The notes under the pieces are model-generated. The model was not told where the DNA came from, made no database searches, and worked only from the letters and a program-made list of their open reading frames with translations. The position numbers and the translations under genes are program-made. Shown here piece by piece: positions 1 to 8,822 of a stretch of 64,000 nucleotides of DNA. The stretch lies in NCBI GenBank assembly GCA_019634635.1, contig JAHCBB010000025.1:1-64000 (forward strand), read 5' to 3'. The stretch comes from Verrucomicrobiia bacterium. GTDB taxonomy: Bacteria; Verrucomicrobiota; Verrucomicrobiia; Limisphaerales; UBA9464. Position 1 is the stretch's first letter; each line of letters starts with the position of its first letter.

Positions 1-444
1 AGCACGGACATCAAGAAAGCCCGGCCCGGGACGGTCTGGTTGTGTCCCTCGCGCCTCGATGCCGCTCCGCGCCTTTTCGACCAGAAGGGCCTGCTCCACG
101 TGGACCATTTCATGATCCTGACCGGGCTGTCCGGACCCCGGTTCCGTGGCGCATGGTCCCCGGCGCGAAGCGGGGACCCGATGGGGCCCCTGACCGCGGA
201 TCACACGCAGGTGTTCTCCTCCAAGAACTCCTGGATTTCCAATCACGGCATCCGCGGAGCGCTGCCGGTTTCCGGTCCGGTCAACTACGCGAACACGCCG
301 GCGGGGCACAACCAGTCCTTCAGCGATGGCCATGCCGAATGGATTGGGGAGAAGCGCTTCGTCCGCGCCCGGCCGGGCGACCGCCACCCGCGTGCCCTCT
401 GGGCCTCGGGCTGGCCTTGGGACTGGACCTGGGTGGAGGACTGA
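1..444 (+). CDS. Type II secretion pseudopilin-like protein, C-terminal part (5' truncated)
   Basis: The reading frame is open from the first base of the window and ends at a TGA at 442-444, so the N-terminus (where a prepilin leader and helix would lie) is outside. The visible 147 residues contain HNQSFSDGHAEWI near the C-terminus. This matches the H...F.DGH signature that ends many Planctomycete/Verrucomicrobia pseudopilins (DUF1559-like, H-X9-DG). The tail is rich in Trp (WPWDWTW). Such proteins are thought to be minor pseudopilins or secreted pilin-like proteins; the substrate and partners cannot be told. The TTG at 40 is only an internal codon, not a convincing start. Family assignment rests on one motif and is moderate. 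Confidence 0.6.
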   Translation, partial: STDIKKARPGTVWLCPSRLDAAPRLFDQKGLLHVDHFMILTGLSGPRFRGAWSPARSGDPMGPLTADHTQVFSSKNSWISNHGIRGALPVSGPVNYANTPAGHNQSFSDGHAEWIGEKRFVRARPGDRHPRALWASGWPWDWTWVED

Positions 445-518
445 GGGACCGCGATCCTTTGGATCCTCGGGCGAAGCCCTGCTCCACGAGGTGCCGGCGG
501 CCGAGGCGAGGCTCGTCT

Positions 519-1523
519 TCAGCCGACCGCACCGACGGTCGCGTCGCGCGGGACATCCTGCAGGATCTGGGCGATGACGTGGTCGGTGGTCATGCCCTCG
601 GCCTCCGCCTCGAAATTGAGAATCAGCCGATGGCGGAGCGCCGGGGGGGTGACAACCTGGATGTCGTCAAAGCTGACATTGAATCGTCCCTCGGTCAGGG
701 CGCGGACCTTCGCTGCCAGCAACAGCACCTGCGCCCCGCGCGGACTGCTGCCAAACCGAAGGTACTGGTTGGTGATCGGTGCCGCGGTTTCCGTTTTGGG
801 GTGCGTCGCCAGCACGAGCCGCACCGCGTAGTCCTTGACGTGCGTGGCCACCGGCACCTGACGGACCAGACGCTGAAGCTCCCGCAGCCGCGGACCATCA
901 AGCACCTTGGAGGGCTTCACCGGCTCCCCCTCGGTCGTACGGTTGAGCACCTCGGTCATTTCCGACGCCGACGGATAGCCCACGACCAGCTTGAAGAAGA
1001 ACCGGTCGAGTTGCGCCTCGGGCAGCGGGTAGGTGCCCTCCTGGTCAATGGGATTCTGCGTCGCCAGCACGAAGAACGGTTCCTCCAGCCGGCGAATCTC
1101 CCCACCGGCGGTCACCTGTCGTTCCTGCATGGCCTCGAGCATCGCCGACTGGGTCTTGGGCGTCGCCCGGTTGATCTCGTCGGCCAGCAGCAGGTGGGCG
1201 AAGACCGGACCACGCTGGAACTGGAACTGGCGGCGGCCGTCCGGGAGTTCGACCACCAGGTTCGTGCCGACAATGTCGGCCGGCATGAGATCCGGCGTGA
1301 ACTGGATGCGGTTGAAGCTCAGGTCAAGCACGTCCCCCAGCGTGCGCACGAGCAGGGTCTTGCCGAGCCCGGGCACGCCCTCCAGCAGCACATGGCCGCC
1401 GGCAAAAATCGCCTGCAGGGTGCCGTCCACAATGGCCCCCTGCCCCACCACGACGCGGCCGATCTCCTCGACGACCGCTGCGTAAGACGCCCGAAAATCC
1501 GCAATCTGCTCCTCGGTGCTCAT
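519..1523 (-). CDS. MoxR-family AAA+ ATPase
   Basis: A 334-residue cytoplasmic AAA+ ATPase of the MoxR class, ATP-driven chaperones thought to help assemble or activate metal- or surface-associated complexes. Walker A is GVPGLGKT (about residues 49-56), Walker B LLLADE (111-116), sensor 1 LATQNP (153-158), and the MoxR-typical LPEAQLDRF segment (167-175) follows. Length is typical. MoxR genes usually sit beside a DUF58/VWA cluster; the next minus-strand (downstream) position here is occupied by an unrelated plus-strand gene, so the partners are not in view. The ATG at 1521-1523 is the first in frame with the conserved N-terminus. It is divergent from hpf across a 191-bp gap. Confidence 0.92.
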   Translation of the reverse strand: MSTEEQIADFRASYAAVVEEIGRVVVGQGAIVDGTLQAIFAGGHVLLEGVPGLGKTLLVRTLGDVLDLSFNRIQFTPDLMPADIVGTNLVVELPDGRRQFQFQRGPVFAHLLLADEINRATPKTQSAMLEAMQERQVTAGGEIRRLEEPFFVLATQNPIDQEGTYPLPEAQLDRFFFKLVVGYPSASEMTEVLNRTTEGEPVKPSKVLDGPRLRELQRLVRQVPVATHVKDYAVRLVLATHPKTETAAPITNQYLRFGSSPRGAQVLLLAAKVRALTEGRFNVSFDDIQVVTPPALRHRLILNFEAEAEGMTTDHVIAQILQDVPRDATVGAVG

Positions 1524-1542
1524 GGTTCCGTGTTCCGGTGAA

Positions 1543-1563
1543 CGCCGCCGAGCCTAGGCGGCG
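1543..1563. repeat. Inverted repeat in the moxR-hpf divergent gap
   Basis: CGCCGCC at 1543-1549 and GGCGGCG at 1557-1563 form a perfect 7-bp stem around a 7-nt loop, in the leader region of the MoxR gene. It could be an operator or RNA hairpin; no T-run follows on either strand, so a terminator is unlikely. GC-rich sequence makes chance pairing possible. Confidence 0.3.
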
Positions 1564-1683
1564 GCCTGCGCCAGGCAAGCCTGCCGCCCCGGCACACAAG
1601 GAGATGGTCCACGGGGTCCGGGGCACGGGCAGTCCCCCTCAAGGAGCCCGCCAGCCGCGCCGTGCAACGCGCGATTGAATCTT

Positions 1684-1709
1684 CCCCCGCCCCGGTCAGA
1701 GTGCGGGGG
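1684..1709 (+). promoter_or_regulatory. Hairpin covering the probable ribosome-binding region of hpf
   Basis: CCCCCGC at 1684-1690 is perfectly complementary to GCGGGGG at 1703-1709, with a 12-nt loop. The 3' arm is the only purine-rich run upstream of the hpf ATG at 1715, six bases away, so the stem would hide the likely Shine-Dalgarno sequence. The pairing is seen directly; a regulatory role is inference. Confidence 0.35.
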
Positions 1710-1714
1710 TTGTC

Positions 1715-2071
1715 ATGAAGTTCATACTGACCACGCATAACGTGACCCTGACGGATGCCCTCGAGCACCACGTGCTCGCACGCATCGAAAAACTGGAGCA
1801 TATTGACCGGTGGCTGATTGACGCCCGGGTCTGCCTCGAGAAGGACCACACCGGACGGTCCCCGGACAAGACCTACAAGTGCTCGATCCGCATCGGCATC
1901 CGGGGCAACGACCTCTACGCCGAGGACCGCGAGGCCGATCTCTATGCGGCCGTGGATCTCGCGGTCAAAAAGCTCGAACAGCAGATCCGCGCCAGGCACA
2001 GCCGCGCGAAGGCCAAGAAACACAAGGTCGCCGCGCGGCTGAAGGAGAAGCGCCGGACGACCGCCCTGTAA
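1715..2071 (+). CDS. hpf: Ribosome hibernation-promoting factor, short HPF/RaiA type
   Basis: A 118-residue protein of the HPF/YfiA family, which binds the 30S decoding centre of idle ribosomes in stationary phase. The N-terminus MKFILTTHNVTLTDAL and the segments around IDARVCLEKD and YAEDREADLYAAVDLAVKKLEQQI follow the family fold (beta-alpha-beta-beta-beta-alpha). The tail from about residue 93 is strongly basic (RARHSRAKAKKHK). It lacks the C-terminal dimerisation domain of long HPF, so it is the short form. The start lies just 3' of a hairpin that may control initiation. An amidohydrolase gene begins 9 bases after the stop and may be co-transcribed. Confidence 0.93.
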   Translation: MKFILTTHNVTLTDALEHHVLARIEKLEHIDRWLIDARVCLEKDHTGRSPDKTYKCSIRIGIRGNDLYAEDREADLYAAVDLAVKKLEQQIRARHSRAKAKKHKVAARLKEKRRTTAL

Positions 2072-2080
2072 TCCCTCCCC

Positions 2081-3340
2081 GTGCTCCTGCGGGCCCGAAT
2101 CGTTCTGCCAGTCACCGCGCCGCCCCTCGAGGACGGCGCGGTTCTGATTTCACGGGGCCGCATTGAAGCGGTCGGCCGCTGGAGCGACCTGCGAGCCGCG
2201 GTCCGCGGGCCCGCGACTGACCTCGGCGAAGTCCTCCTCCTGCCAGGCCTCGTCAACGCGCACTGCCATCTGGACTACACCCACTTTGCCGGACGCCTCC
2301 GCCCGCCCCGCACGTTTTCCGACTGGATCAAGTCCCTGCTGGCCCTCAAGGGGGAGTGGGCCTACTCCGACTTCGCAGCCTCGTGGCTGGCAGGCACCCG
2401 GCAGTTGCTGGAATCGGGGACAACCACGGTGGCCAACATCGAAAGTGTCCCCGAACTCCTGACCGACTGCCGCAGTGCCACACCGCTCCGGGTCCATTCG
2501 TTCCTCGAGATGACAGGGGTCCGCAGCGGTCGCAATCCGGGGGCCATCGTGCACGAAACCCTGCGAGCCATTGCCGGGCTGGCGGTCGAGGGTGGCGGAT
2601 TCGGGCTTTCGCCGCATGCGCCCTACTCCACCACGCCTCCCCTGCTGGCCCTGACCGCCGAGGTCGCCACCAGGGAAAACTGGCGCACGACGACCCACGT
2701 CTCGGAATCCGAGGCCGAGTTCGAGATGTTCATGTTCCGCCGCGGCCCCATGTTCGACTGGCTCGAGTCCCAGCGACCCATGGAGGATTGCGGCCTGGGC
2801 TCCCCCATCCAACACCTCGAGCGCTGCGGACTGCTCGGCCCCCGCCATCTCGCCGTGCATGTGAACTACCTCTGGCATGGGGATGCCTCCCGCCTCGCGC
2901 GGGCCGGCGCCCACGTGGTGCACTGTCCACAGAGTCACGCGTACTTCGGTCATCGCCGGTTCCCGCGCACCGAACTGGAGGAAGCCGGGGTCAACGTCTG
3001 CCTCGGGACCGACAGTCTCGCATCCACCCGCCCCCCCCGCACCGGCCCGCCCCAACTGTCCATGCTGGCGGAATTGCGGGAGTTCATCGGTCGTGATGCC
3101 ACGCTGTCCCCGGAGGCCGCCCTGGAATATGCCAGCGTCCGCGCCGCCCGCGCGCTCGGACTCGGGGGGAGGGCCGGTGAACTCTCGGCCGGCGCCCACG
3201 CCGATTGCGTGGCCCTCCCATTTGCGGGCGGCGTCCGGGAGTCCGCCGCCGCCGTGATCGCCCATGAGGGGCCGGTGACCGCGACACTGATCGGGGGCCG
3301 GTGGATCCGCCGGCCGCCGGAGGTGGCGGCAGCCCCATGA
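2081..3340 (+). CDS. Amidohydrolase family protein (TrzA/AtzA-like deaminase)
   Basis: A 419-residue metal-dependent hydrolase of the cytosine-deaminase/chlorohydrolase branch. Metal-site residues in the expected order are H61 and H63 (NAHCHLDYTH), H206 with E209 (THVSESE), H260 (AVHVNY) and D311 (GTDS). The SPHAPYS segment (about 177-183) is shared with S-adenosylhomocysteine and aminofutalosine deaminases, so the substrate may be an adenosine derivative; a futalosine-pathway (menaquinone) role is possible but unproven. The start is GTG at 2081, nine bases after hpf. The stop overlaps the ATG of the downstream reductase (ATGA), which argues for translational coupling. Confidence 0.85.
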   Translation: MLLRARIVLPVTAPPLEDGAVLISRGRIEAVGRWSDLRAAVRGPATDLGEVLLLPGLVNAHCHLDYTHFAGRLRPPRTFSDWIKSLLALKGEWAYSDFAASWLAGTRQLLESGTTTVANIESVPELLTDCRSATPLRVHSFLEMTGVRSGRNPGAIVHETLRAIAGLAVEGGGFGLSPHAPYSTTPPLLALTAEVATRENWRTTTHVSESEAEFEMFMFRRGPMFDWLESQRPMEDCGLGSPIQHLERCGLLGPRHLAVHVNYLWHGDASRLARAGAHVVHCPQSHAYFGHRRFPRTELEEAGVNVCLGTDSLASTRPPRTGPPQLSMLAELREFIGRDATLSPEAALEYASVRAARALGLGGRAGELSAGAHADCVALPFAGGVRESAAAVIAHEGPVTATLIGGRWIRRPPEVAAAP

Positions 3341-4050
3341 CCACGCCCGCCCGCCGGGTCGCACTGATCACCGGCGCCATGGGCGGCCTTGGATCCGCCC
3401 TCGTACGCGCATTTGCAGCGGAGGGATGGTCCGTGGCCGCAGGATGGCACCACACCGCACCGGACACGCTTCCGAAGGCGGCGTTCGCGACGCCTTTGGA
3501 TGTCACCCGAGCCGACGCCGCCACCGCCGCGGTGGATGCAGTGCTCCGGCGGTGGGGCCGCCTCGACGTGCTGGTGAACAACGCCGGCATTTCCCGGGAC
3601 GAACTGCTGGTCCGGACGTCTTCAAATGACTGGGACAGCGTTCTCGCAGTCAATCTGAAGGGGGCGTTCCACTGTTGTCGGGCTGTTCTGCCCGCCATGG
3701 TGCAGCAGAAGGAGGGACACATCCTCAACATCGTGAGCTTCGGCGGACGCGTGGGCCGTGCCGGCCAGACCGCCTACGCCGCGTCGAAGGCCGCACTTGC
3801 AGGCCTGACCCGGTCGCTTGCGCGCGAAGTCGGCCCTTCGGGCATCCGCGTCAACGCCGTATCCCCGGGATTCCTCCGGACCCCGATGGTCGGGCACCTC
3901 CCGCCGGAACAACTCCGGGCCCATGCCGCGGAGAATGTCCTTGGCCGCCTGGGGGATCCCGACGAAGCCGCACGATGCATCTGCCAGATCGCGGGATTCC
4001 GGGACACATCCGGACAGCTCTTCCAACTGGACAGCCGCATCGCGCCGTAG
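3337..4050 (+). CDS. Short-chain dehydrogenase/reductase, FabG-like
   Basis: A 237-residue classical SDR with an NAD(P)-binding Rossmann motif TGAMGGLG (residues 12-19), NNAG (81-84), and the catalytic triad S134, Y147 and K151 (YAASK). The PG of NAVSPGFLRTPM is also present. Closest in style to 3-oxoacyl-ACP reductases, but no fatty-acid gene is adjacent, so the substrate is open. The ATG at 3337 overlaps the amidohydrolase stop as ATGA; an earlier in-frame GTG at 3301 would add 12 low-complexity residues and is less likely. The coupling suggests the two enzymes act in the same pathway, for example oxidation or reduction of the deaminated product. Confidence 0.88.
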   Translation: MTTPARRVALITGAMGGLGSALVRAFAAEGWSVAAGWHHTAPDTLPKAAFATPLDVTRADAATAAVDAVLRRWGRLDVLVNNAGISRDELLVRTSSNDWDSVLAVNLKGAFHCCRAVLPAMVQQKEGHILNIVSFGGRVGRAGQTAYAASKAALAGLTRSLAREVGPSGIRVNAVSPGFLRTPMVGHLPPEQLRAHAAENVLGRLGDPDEAARCICQIAGFRDTSGQLFQLDSRIAP

Positions 4051-4126
4051 GCGGGTTCCCGCGATTCGCCGGCGCCTGAGGTCCGCTTGCCGCGAGCGCA
4101 GGATGCCCCCACTGTCGCCCCGTTTC

Positions 4127-6070
4127 ATGAGCAAGATCGTCGGCATTGACCTCGGGACCACCAACTCCCTGGTCGCAGTGGTGGACAGCGGGATCCCATA
4201 CGTCCTTGCGGACGCCCACGGGGAGCGCCTGGTGCCATCCGTGGTCCACGTGGCTTCGCCCGACGCCACGCCCGTGGTGGGACGCGCTGCGCAGCGGGTC
4301 CGTGCCCTGAGGCCCCGGGAGACGGTGTCCTCCGTGAAGCGCTTCATGGGCCGTCGTGGCAATGAAATCCCGCAGGAGGAGCTTGGGGTGGGCTATCCGG
4401 TATCCGCCGGGGGATCGGGCCCGGTGACCATCCAGCTCCCGGGGCGGGACTGGTCCCCGGAGGAAATCTCCGCCGAGATCCTCAAGGAGCTTCGCCGCAT
4501 TGCCGAGGCCGCACTTGGGGAGCCGGTCACCCGCGCCGTCATCACCGTCCCCGCCTACTTCAACGACGCCCAGCGCAACGCCACGATCCGCGCCGGGGAG
4601 CTGGCGGGGCTCCAGGTGGAGCGCATCGTCAACGAGCCCACCGCGGCCGCGCTGGCCTACGGACTCAACCGCCTCAAGGACCGTGCGAAAATCGCCGTCT
4701 ACGACCTCGGCGGCGGCACGTTTGACCTTTCCCTTCTTGAGCTCAATGACGGTGTGTTCCAGGTGCTCGCCACCAACGGCAACACCCGCCTGGGCGGGGA
4801 TGACCTCGACCGGAGGATCACGGATCACCTCGCCACTCTGGTCGTGCAGGCGGGTGGTCCCGAGGCCGTCTCGGATCCGGTTCTTTTCGGTCGGCTGCGG
4901 GAGGCGGCCGAAACCGCCAAGATCCGGCTGAGCACGGAAACCACGGCCGACATCACCCTGCCGTTTCTCACCCCCACGTTCAGCTTCAGCCATCAGTTGA
5001 CGCGGGAGACCCTTGAGACATTGACCCGGGACCTGGTTGAGAGGACCCGTGCGCACTGCCTTCGAGCGCTTTCGGACGCCAGGCTGGAGCCCCGGGATCT
5101 TTCGCAAGTGCTGCTGGTCGGCGGACAGACCCGCATGCCGCTGGTCCGGCGGCTGGTGGCCTCCTGGTTTGGCTGTGTGGAGTTCGACGAGGCTCGGGGC
5201 GATCTGAGACTGGGGGATGCCTTCCACGAAAAATCGGGCCCTCATCTGAACACCGCTGTGCATCCCGACGAGGCCGTCGCCCTTGGGGCCGCCATCCAGG
5301 CAGAGATCCTTTCCGGAGGCTTCCGAAACCTGCTGCTGCTCGACGTCACACCGCTCTCGCTGGGCATCGAAACCTTTGGCGGGCTGATGAATGTGATCAT
5401 CCCCAGGAACTCCACGATTCCGGTGAAGGCCGGCGAGTTGTTCACCACTGCGGTGGACCGTCAGCGCTCGATGCTGATCCACGTTCTCCAGGGGGAGCGG
5501 GAACGCGCGGCGGACAACTGGTCCCTTGGCCGGTTCGACCTGGAATTCGAGGCCGCCCCCAAGGGGGTGCCGAGGGTCGGCGTACAGTTCGAAATTGATG
5601 CCAACGGCGTCCTTCATGTGCTTGCCCGGGACGTGAAAACCGGACGCGAAAAGACGGTGGCGTTGAAGTCCGCCGTGGATGTGGCGGACGCGGACGTCCA
5701 GAAGATGGTCGAAGAGGCCGTCGAGCATGCGTTTGACGACTTGCGCGCCCGGCGATGGATCGAGGCGAAACTGCGCGCCGGCGAAACGCTCACCGCGACC
5801 CGCAAGACGATGGCCACCTACGACCGGGACCTCGACGATGAATACCGGGGGCAGTTGCTTGAGGCGATCGAGGGCGTGGAGGCGGTGTTGTCGCAGGAGA
5901 ATCCGAGGACCAAGACGGGCGACCCGGAGCGACTCAAGGCCGCGACGGCCCGCCTGGATGAAGTAAGCCGTCCTCTGGCAGACCATGCGATGGATCAGGC
6001 GATGCAGGAAATGCTCCGGCGCCGCGGGATGACCACCGCACCGTCACCACCCGCCCCGGGCGAACCCTGA
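4127..6070 (+). CDS. Hsp70-family chaperone, DnaK/HscA-like
   Basis: A 647-residue ATP-dependent chaperone. The nucleotide-binding domain shows GIDLGTTNS at residues 5-13, NEPTAAALAYG, VYDLGGGTFDLS and LVGGQTRMPLV. The linker region DVTPLSLGIETFGG and a substrate-binding beta domain follow, then a helical lid (VEEAVEHAFDDLRARRWIEAKL). The lid ends in a Pro-rich tail (APSPPAPGEP) without the acidic EEVD-like or E/D-rich end of canonical bacterial DnaK, and no dnaJ or grpE is adjacent. It is therefore probably a second, specialised Hsp70; the lid wording resembles HscA. The ATG at 4127 gives the usual MSKIVGIDLG start; another in-frame ATG at 4103 would add eight residues. Confidence 0.9.
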   Translation: MSKIVGIDLGTTNSLVAVVDSGIPYVLADAHGERLVPSVVHVASPDATPVVGRAAQRVRALRPRETVSSVKRFMGRRGNEIPQEELGVGYPVSAGGSGPVTIQLPGRDWSPEEISAEILKELRRIAEAALGEPVTRAVITVPAYFNDAQRNATIRAGELAGLQVERIVNEPTAAALAYGLNRLKDRAKIAVYDLGGGTFDLSLLELNDGVFQVLATNGNTRLGGDDLDRRITDHLATLVVQAGGPEAVSDPVLFGRLREAAETAKIRLSTETTADITLPFLTPTFSFSHQLTRETLETLTRDLVERTRAHCLRALSDARLEPRDLSQVLLVGGQTRMPLVRRLVASWFGCVEFDEARGDLRLGDAFHEKSGPHLNTAVHPDEAVALGAAIQAEILSGGFRNLLLLDVTPLSLGIETFGGLMNVIIPRNSTIPVKAGELFTTAVDRQRSMLIHVLQGERERAADNWSLGRFDLEFEAAPKGVPRVGVQFEIDANGVLHVLARDVKTGREKTVALKSAVDVADADVQKMVEEAVEHAFDDLRARRWIEAKLRAGETLTATRKTMATYDRDLDDEYRGQLLEAIEGVEAVLSQENPRTKTGDPERLKAATARLDEVSRPLADHAMDQAMQEMLRRRGMTTAPSPPAPGEP

Positions 6071-6294
6071 CCCCTCCCTCGCACACACCACCCGTCCCTC
6101 AGGCCCTGACACGCAACCCAATGCCGACCCCGTTTCCGATTCGGCGAAAACTTGTCCCACCTCGCAGAGATTCCGTCGAAGATGCGCCCCAGCGAAAGTT
6201 CGTCCGCTCTCGCGAAATTCTCCTCGTCCAAATTCGCCGGGCCTCGGCGCCGTTATCAGGATTGCGCGAAGCTGCCGCCGTGTCAGGCTGCCTC

Positions 6295-6543
6295 ATGCCT
6301 GCGAAGGACAAAGCACCGCTGGTCGTGGTGCCACCGCCGCCCAAGGCGGAATTGCCGGGTGCCACCCCCCTTGCGGAACAGCCGCGCGCTCGGAAGCGTC
6401 CACTCGATCCGCGGGAGTTCCCGAAGGCACGGGACCCTCGTGGCACGGCGTCCCGTGAAGAGATCCGGCGGGAGACACCCCGACGCACGGCGCCCCGACA
6501 GGGTCCGGCGGGCCGCCGTGGGCAACCGCGCAAGGGGGGCTGA
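6295..6543 (+). CDS. Small basic proline/arginine-rich hypothetical protein
   Basis: I do not recognise this 82-residue open frame. It begins MPAKDKAPLVVVPPPPKAEL, then is dominated by Arg, Pro, Gly and Glu, ending GRRGQPRKGG, so it would be disordered and strongly basic. The frame can be extended upstream to an ATG at 6121, but that extension has no recognisable character. It sits in the same orientation as its neighbours and fills an otherwise empty 530-bp gap. High GC makes chance open frames common, so it may not be a gene. Confidence 0.35.
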   Translation: MPAKDKAPLVVVPPPPKAELPGATPLAEQPRARKRPLDPREFPKARDPRGTASREEIRRETPRRTAPRQGPAGRRGQPRKGG

Positions 6544-6599
6544 ACCCGGCCTCCTGCAGCACCGCAAACTCAAGCTCCCGCCAAGGGCCTGCCGCCCCC

Positions 6600-7217
6600 A
6601 TGACACGCTTGTTCCTTGGCAGTTTCCTCGCCGCTGTCGCCATGTTCGTTTTCGGTGCGGGATTCTGGACCTGCCCCATTCCCTTCGTCTACGTGGAGCG
6701 GCCCTCGGTGGATGAAGCGGAGCTGGCCCAGACCCTTCGGCAGGCCCTCCCCAACGACGGATTTTATCGGATCCCCTCCGCCCCCGGCGACCGGACGCGG
6801 GCGGCCCCATCGCACCGTGAGGGACCCGTGGTCAGCATCCACTACCGGCGGGACGGTTTCGATGTCATGGCTCCGTCGGTGCTTGCAGCCGGATTTCTGC
6901 ACGGATGGGGGACGACCTTCCTGCTCGCCGGACTGCTGCATCTCGCCGCCCGTCCACGATTTGGTCAACGCCTGCTGCTGGTGTCGCTCGCGGGCGTTGC
7001 CGGCGCCAGCTTCATGGTGCTCGGGCCCGGGATCTACTGGTTCCATCCATGGCCCTGGCTGCTCCTGAATGCCGCCTACGACGCGGCCGCCTTCGTGATC
7101 GCCGGCGCGGTGCTGGCGGCGGTCGTGAAGCCCGCGCCGAAGCGTCCCGCTGCGGCCTCGGAAATCAACGGCGGCGCGTCCCGCTCTGGCGTTGATCACG
7201 GGAACCAAGCACGTTGA
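6600..7217 (+). CDS. Hypothetical integral membrane protein
   Basis: A 205-residue protein not recognised as a named family. An N-terminal hydrophobic segment (about residues 4-24, a signal anchor) precedes a soluble stretch of about 70 residues. Three more hydrophobic stretches follow (about 92-112, 122-143 and 150-176) before a polar tail. The arrangement suggests an inner-membrane protein with a small periplasmic loop. It ends four bases before the sulfatase start, so the two are probably one transcript. No catalytic motif is visible. Confidence 0.65.
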   Translation: MTRLFLGSFLAAVAMFVFGAGFWTCPIPFVYVERPSVDEAELAQTLRQALPNDGFYRIPSAPGDRTRAAPSHREGPVVSIHYRRDGFDVMAPSVLAAGFLHGWGTTFLLAGLLHLAARPRFGQRLLLVSLAGVAGASFMVLGPGIYWFHPWPWLLLNAAYDAAAFVIAGAVLAAVVKPAPKRPAAASEINGGASRSGVDHGNQAR

Positions 7218-7221
7218 CGCC

Positions 7222-8730
7222 ATGTCGCGTCTTCATCGGTTCGGCCTCCGACGGGCCCTGGGAGGTCTGCTGGCCTTTGCCGCCCTCGGCCTTGCACAGG
7301 CGGCCCGCCCCTCGCGGCCGAGTCCGCTGCCCAACTTGATCATCGTGGTCGCCGACGACCTGGGCTATGGCGACCTGGGGGCTTACGGACAGTCACGGAT
7401 CCGGACGCCGCACCTGGACCGCATGGCGGCCGAGGGGATGCGCTTTACCCAGGCGTACGCGGGAAATGCGGTGTCCGCCCCGAGCCGGTGCGCGCTGATG
7501 ACCGGACTCCACTCCGGCCACGGCCGGGTGCGCAGCAACACCCAGGTGCCCCTCGAACCCGCGGACATCACCATCGCCGAGGTCCTCCGGAACGCGGGCT
7601 ACCGGAACGCCTTCGTCGGGAAGTGGGGCCTCGGCTGGGAAGGCACCACCGGCCACCCCAACGCGCAGGGTTTCGACGAGTTTCTCGGCCATCTCGACCA
7701 GACGCACTCCCACGACCATTATCCGGTGTTCCTGTGGCGAAACTCCGTGCCGTTCTTCCTGCCGGGCAACCAGGAGGGACGCCGCACCGAGTACAGCCCC
7801 GACTGGCTCCTCCGCGCCGCCACCAATGTGATTCGCATCTACGAGGACCGGCCGTTCTTCCTCTGCCTGGCCCCCACCCTGCCCCAGGCCAATCCCGCTC
7901 TGGGCACCAACGGCATGGAGGTTCCCAATCTCGGCGACTACGCCGGTAAAGACTGGCCCCTCCCCGAAAAGCGCAAGGCAGCCATGATCACGCGGCTCGA
8001 CGCCATGGTCGGCCACGTCCTTGAGGATCTTCGGCGGCGGCGGCTGGACGACACCACCCTGGTGGTGTTCACGAGCGGCAACGGCCCGCACAACCCGGCG
8101 GGAGTGGACCCCGCCTTCTTTCAAAGTGCGGGGACGTTCCGCGGCATCAAAGGCGACCTGTACGAGGGGGGACTTCGTGTACCGCTGATCGCCTGGTGGC
8201 CCGGAACGATCGCCCCCGGTACCACCAACGAGCTGCCGGTCGCCGCCTGGGATCTGCTCCCCACACTGGCCGAGATTGCCGGAACGCAGGCCCCGAAGGA
8301 CCTGGACGGCGTTTCCATTGCCCCGGCGCTGTTCGGACGCCCCCAACGGCGGCGTCCGGGCCCCTTCTACTGGGAACTGCACGACCGCGGGGAGCAGCGC
8401 GCGGCACGGCTTGACGACTGGAAAGCCGTCCTGCCCGGTACGGACCGGCCGCTGGAGCTGTACAACCTCCGGATGGATCCCGGAGAAACCAGCAACGTCG
8501 CCGCGGCACATCCCGAAGTGGTCGGGGAATTGGAAACCCTCCTCCGGAAGGCTTCCCGCCCGTGGCAACCGCCGCCGGATCGCTCCACCAACGCCGCCGG
8601 GGCTCCCGGCCGCCGCCTCCCACCCAACCCGGCGGACCGCATTGAGGAACTGCGCCGCCAGGCCACCAACGCGCCCGGGACTTCGGGGACCGGGAAAGCG
8701 CCCGCCTCCGCAATTCCCGGAGCCCGATGA
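7222..8730 (+). CDS. Sulfatase, serine-type, secreted
   Basis: A 502-residue family S1 (alkaline-phosphatase superfamily) sulfatase that would remove sulfate esters from a polysaccharide or other substrate in the periplasm or outside. A signal peptide (about residues 1-28, ending AQAA) precedes PNLIIVVADDLGYGDLGAYG, whose D45 and D46 are metal ligands. The nucleophile motif is S85-A-P-S-R, so the residue converted to formylglycine would be Ser rather than the commoner Cys. TFRGIKGDLYEGGLRVPLIAWWPG and the C-terminal LYNLRMDPGETSN are family hallmarks. The ATG at 7222 was chosen over a TTG at 7192 because it gives a clean signal peptide. The C-terminal 60 residues are Pro/Ala-rich. Confidence 0.92.
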   Translation: MSRLHRFGLRRALGGLLAFAALGLAQAARPSRPSPLPNLIIVVADDLGYGDLGAYGQSRIRTPHLDRMAAEGMRFTQAYAGNAVSAPSRCALMTGLHSGHGRVRSNTQVPLEPADITIAEVLRNAGYRNAFVGKWGLGWEGTTGHPNAQGFDEFLGHLDQTHSHDHYPVFLWRNSVPFFLPGNQEGRRTEYSPDWLLRAATNVIRIYEDRPFFLCLAPTLPQANPALGTNGMEVPNLGDYAGKDWPLPEKRKAAMITRLDAMVGHVLEDLRRRRLDDTTLVVFTSGNGPHNPAGVDPAFFQSAGTFRGIKGDLYEGGLRVPLIAWWPGTIAPGTTNELPVAAWDLLPTLAEIAGTQAPKDLDGVSIAPALFGRPQRRRPGPFYWELHDRGEQRAARLDDWKAVLPGTDRPLELYNLRMDPGETSNVAAAHPEVVGELETLLRKASRPWQPPPDRSTNAAGAPGRRLPPNPADRIEELRRQATNAPGTSGTGKAPASAIPGAR

Positions 8731-8822
8731 CAGCTGCCGCGACGCCCAACCTCCGAAGCCGCACTCGAGGCGGACCACTGGGATCTTGTCCGCCGGGCGC
8801 CATGCCGTCACCCTCCGCCTGA

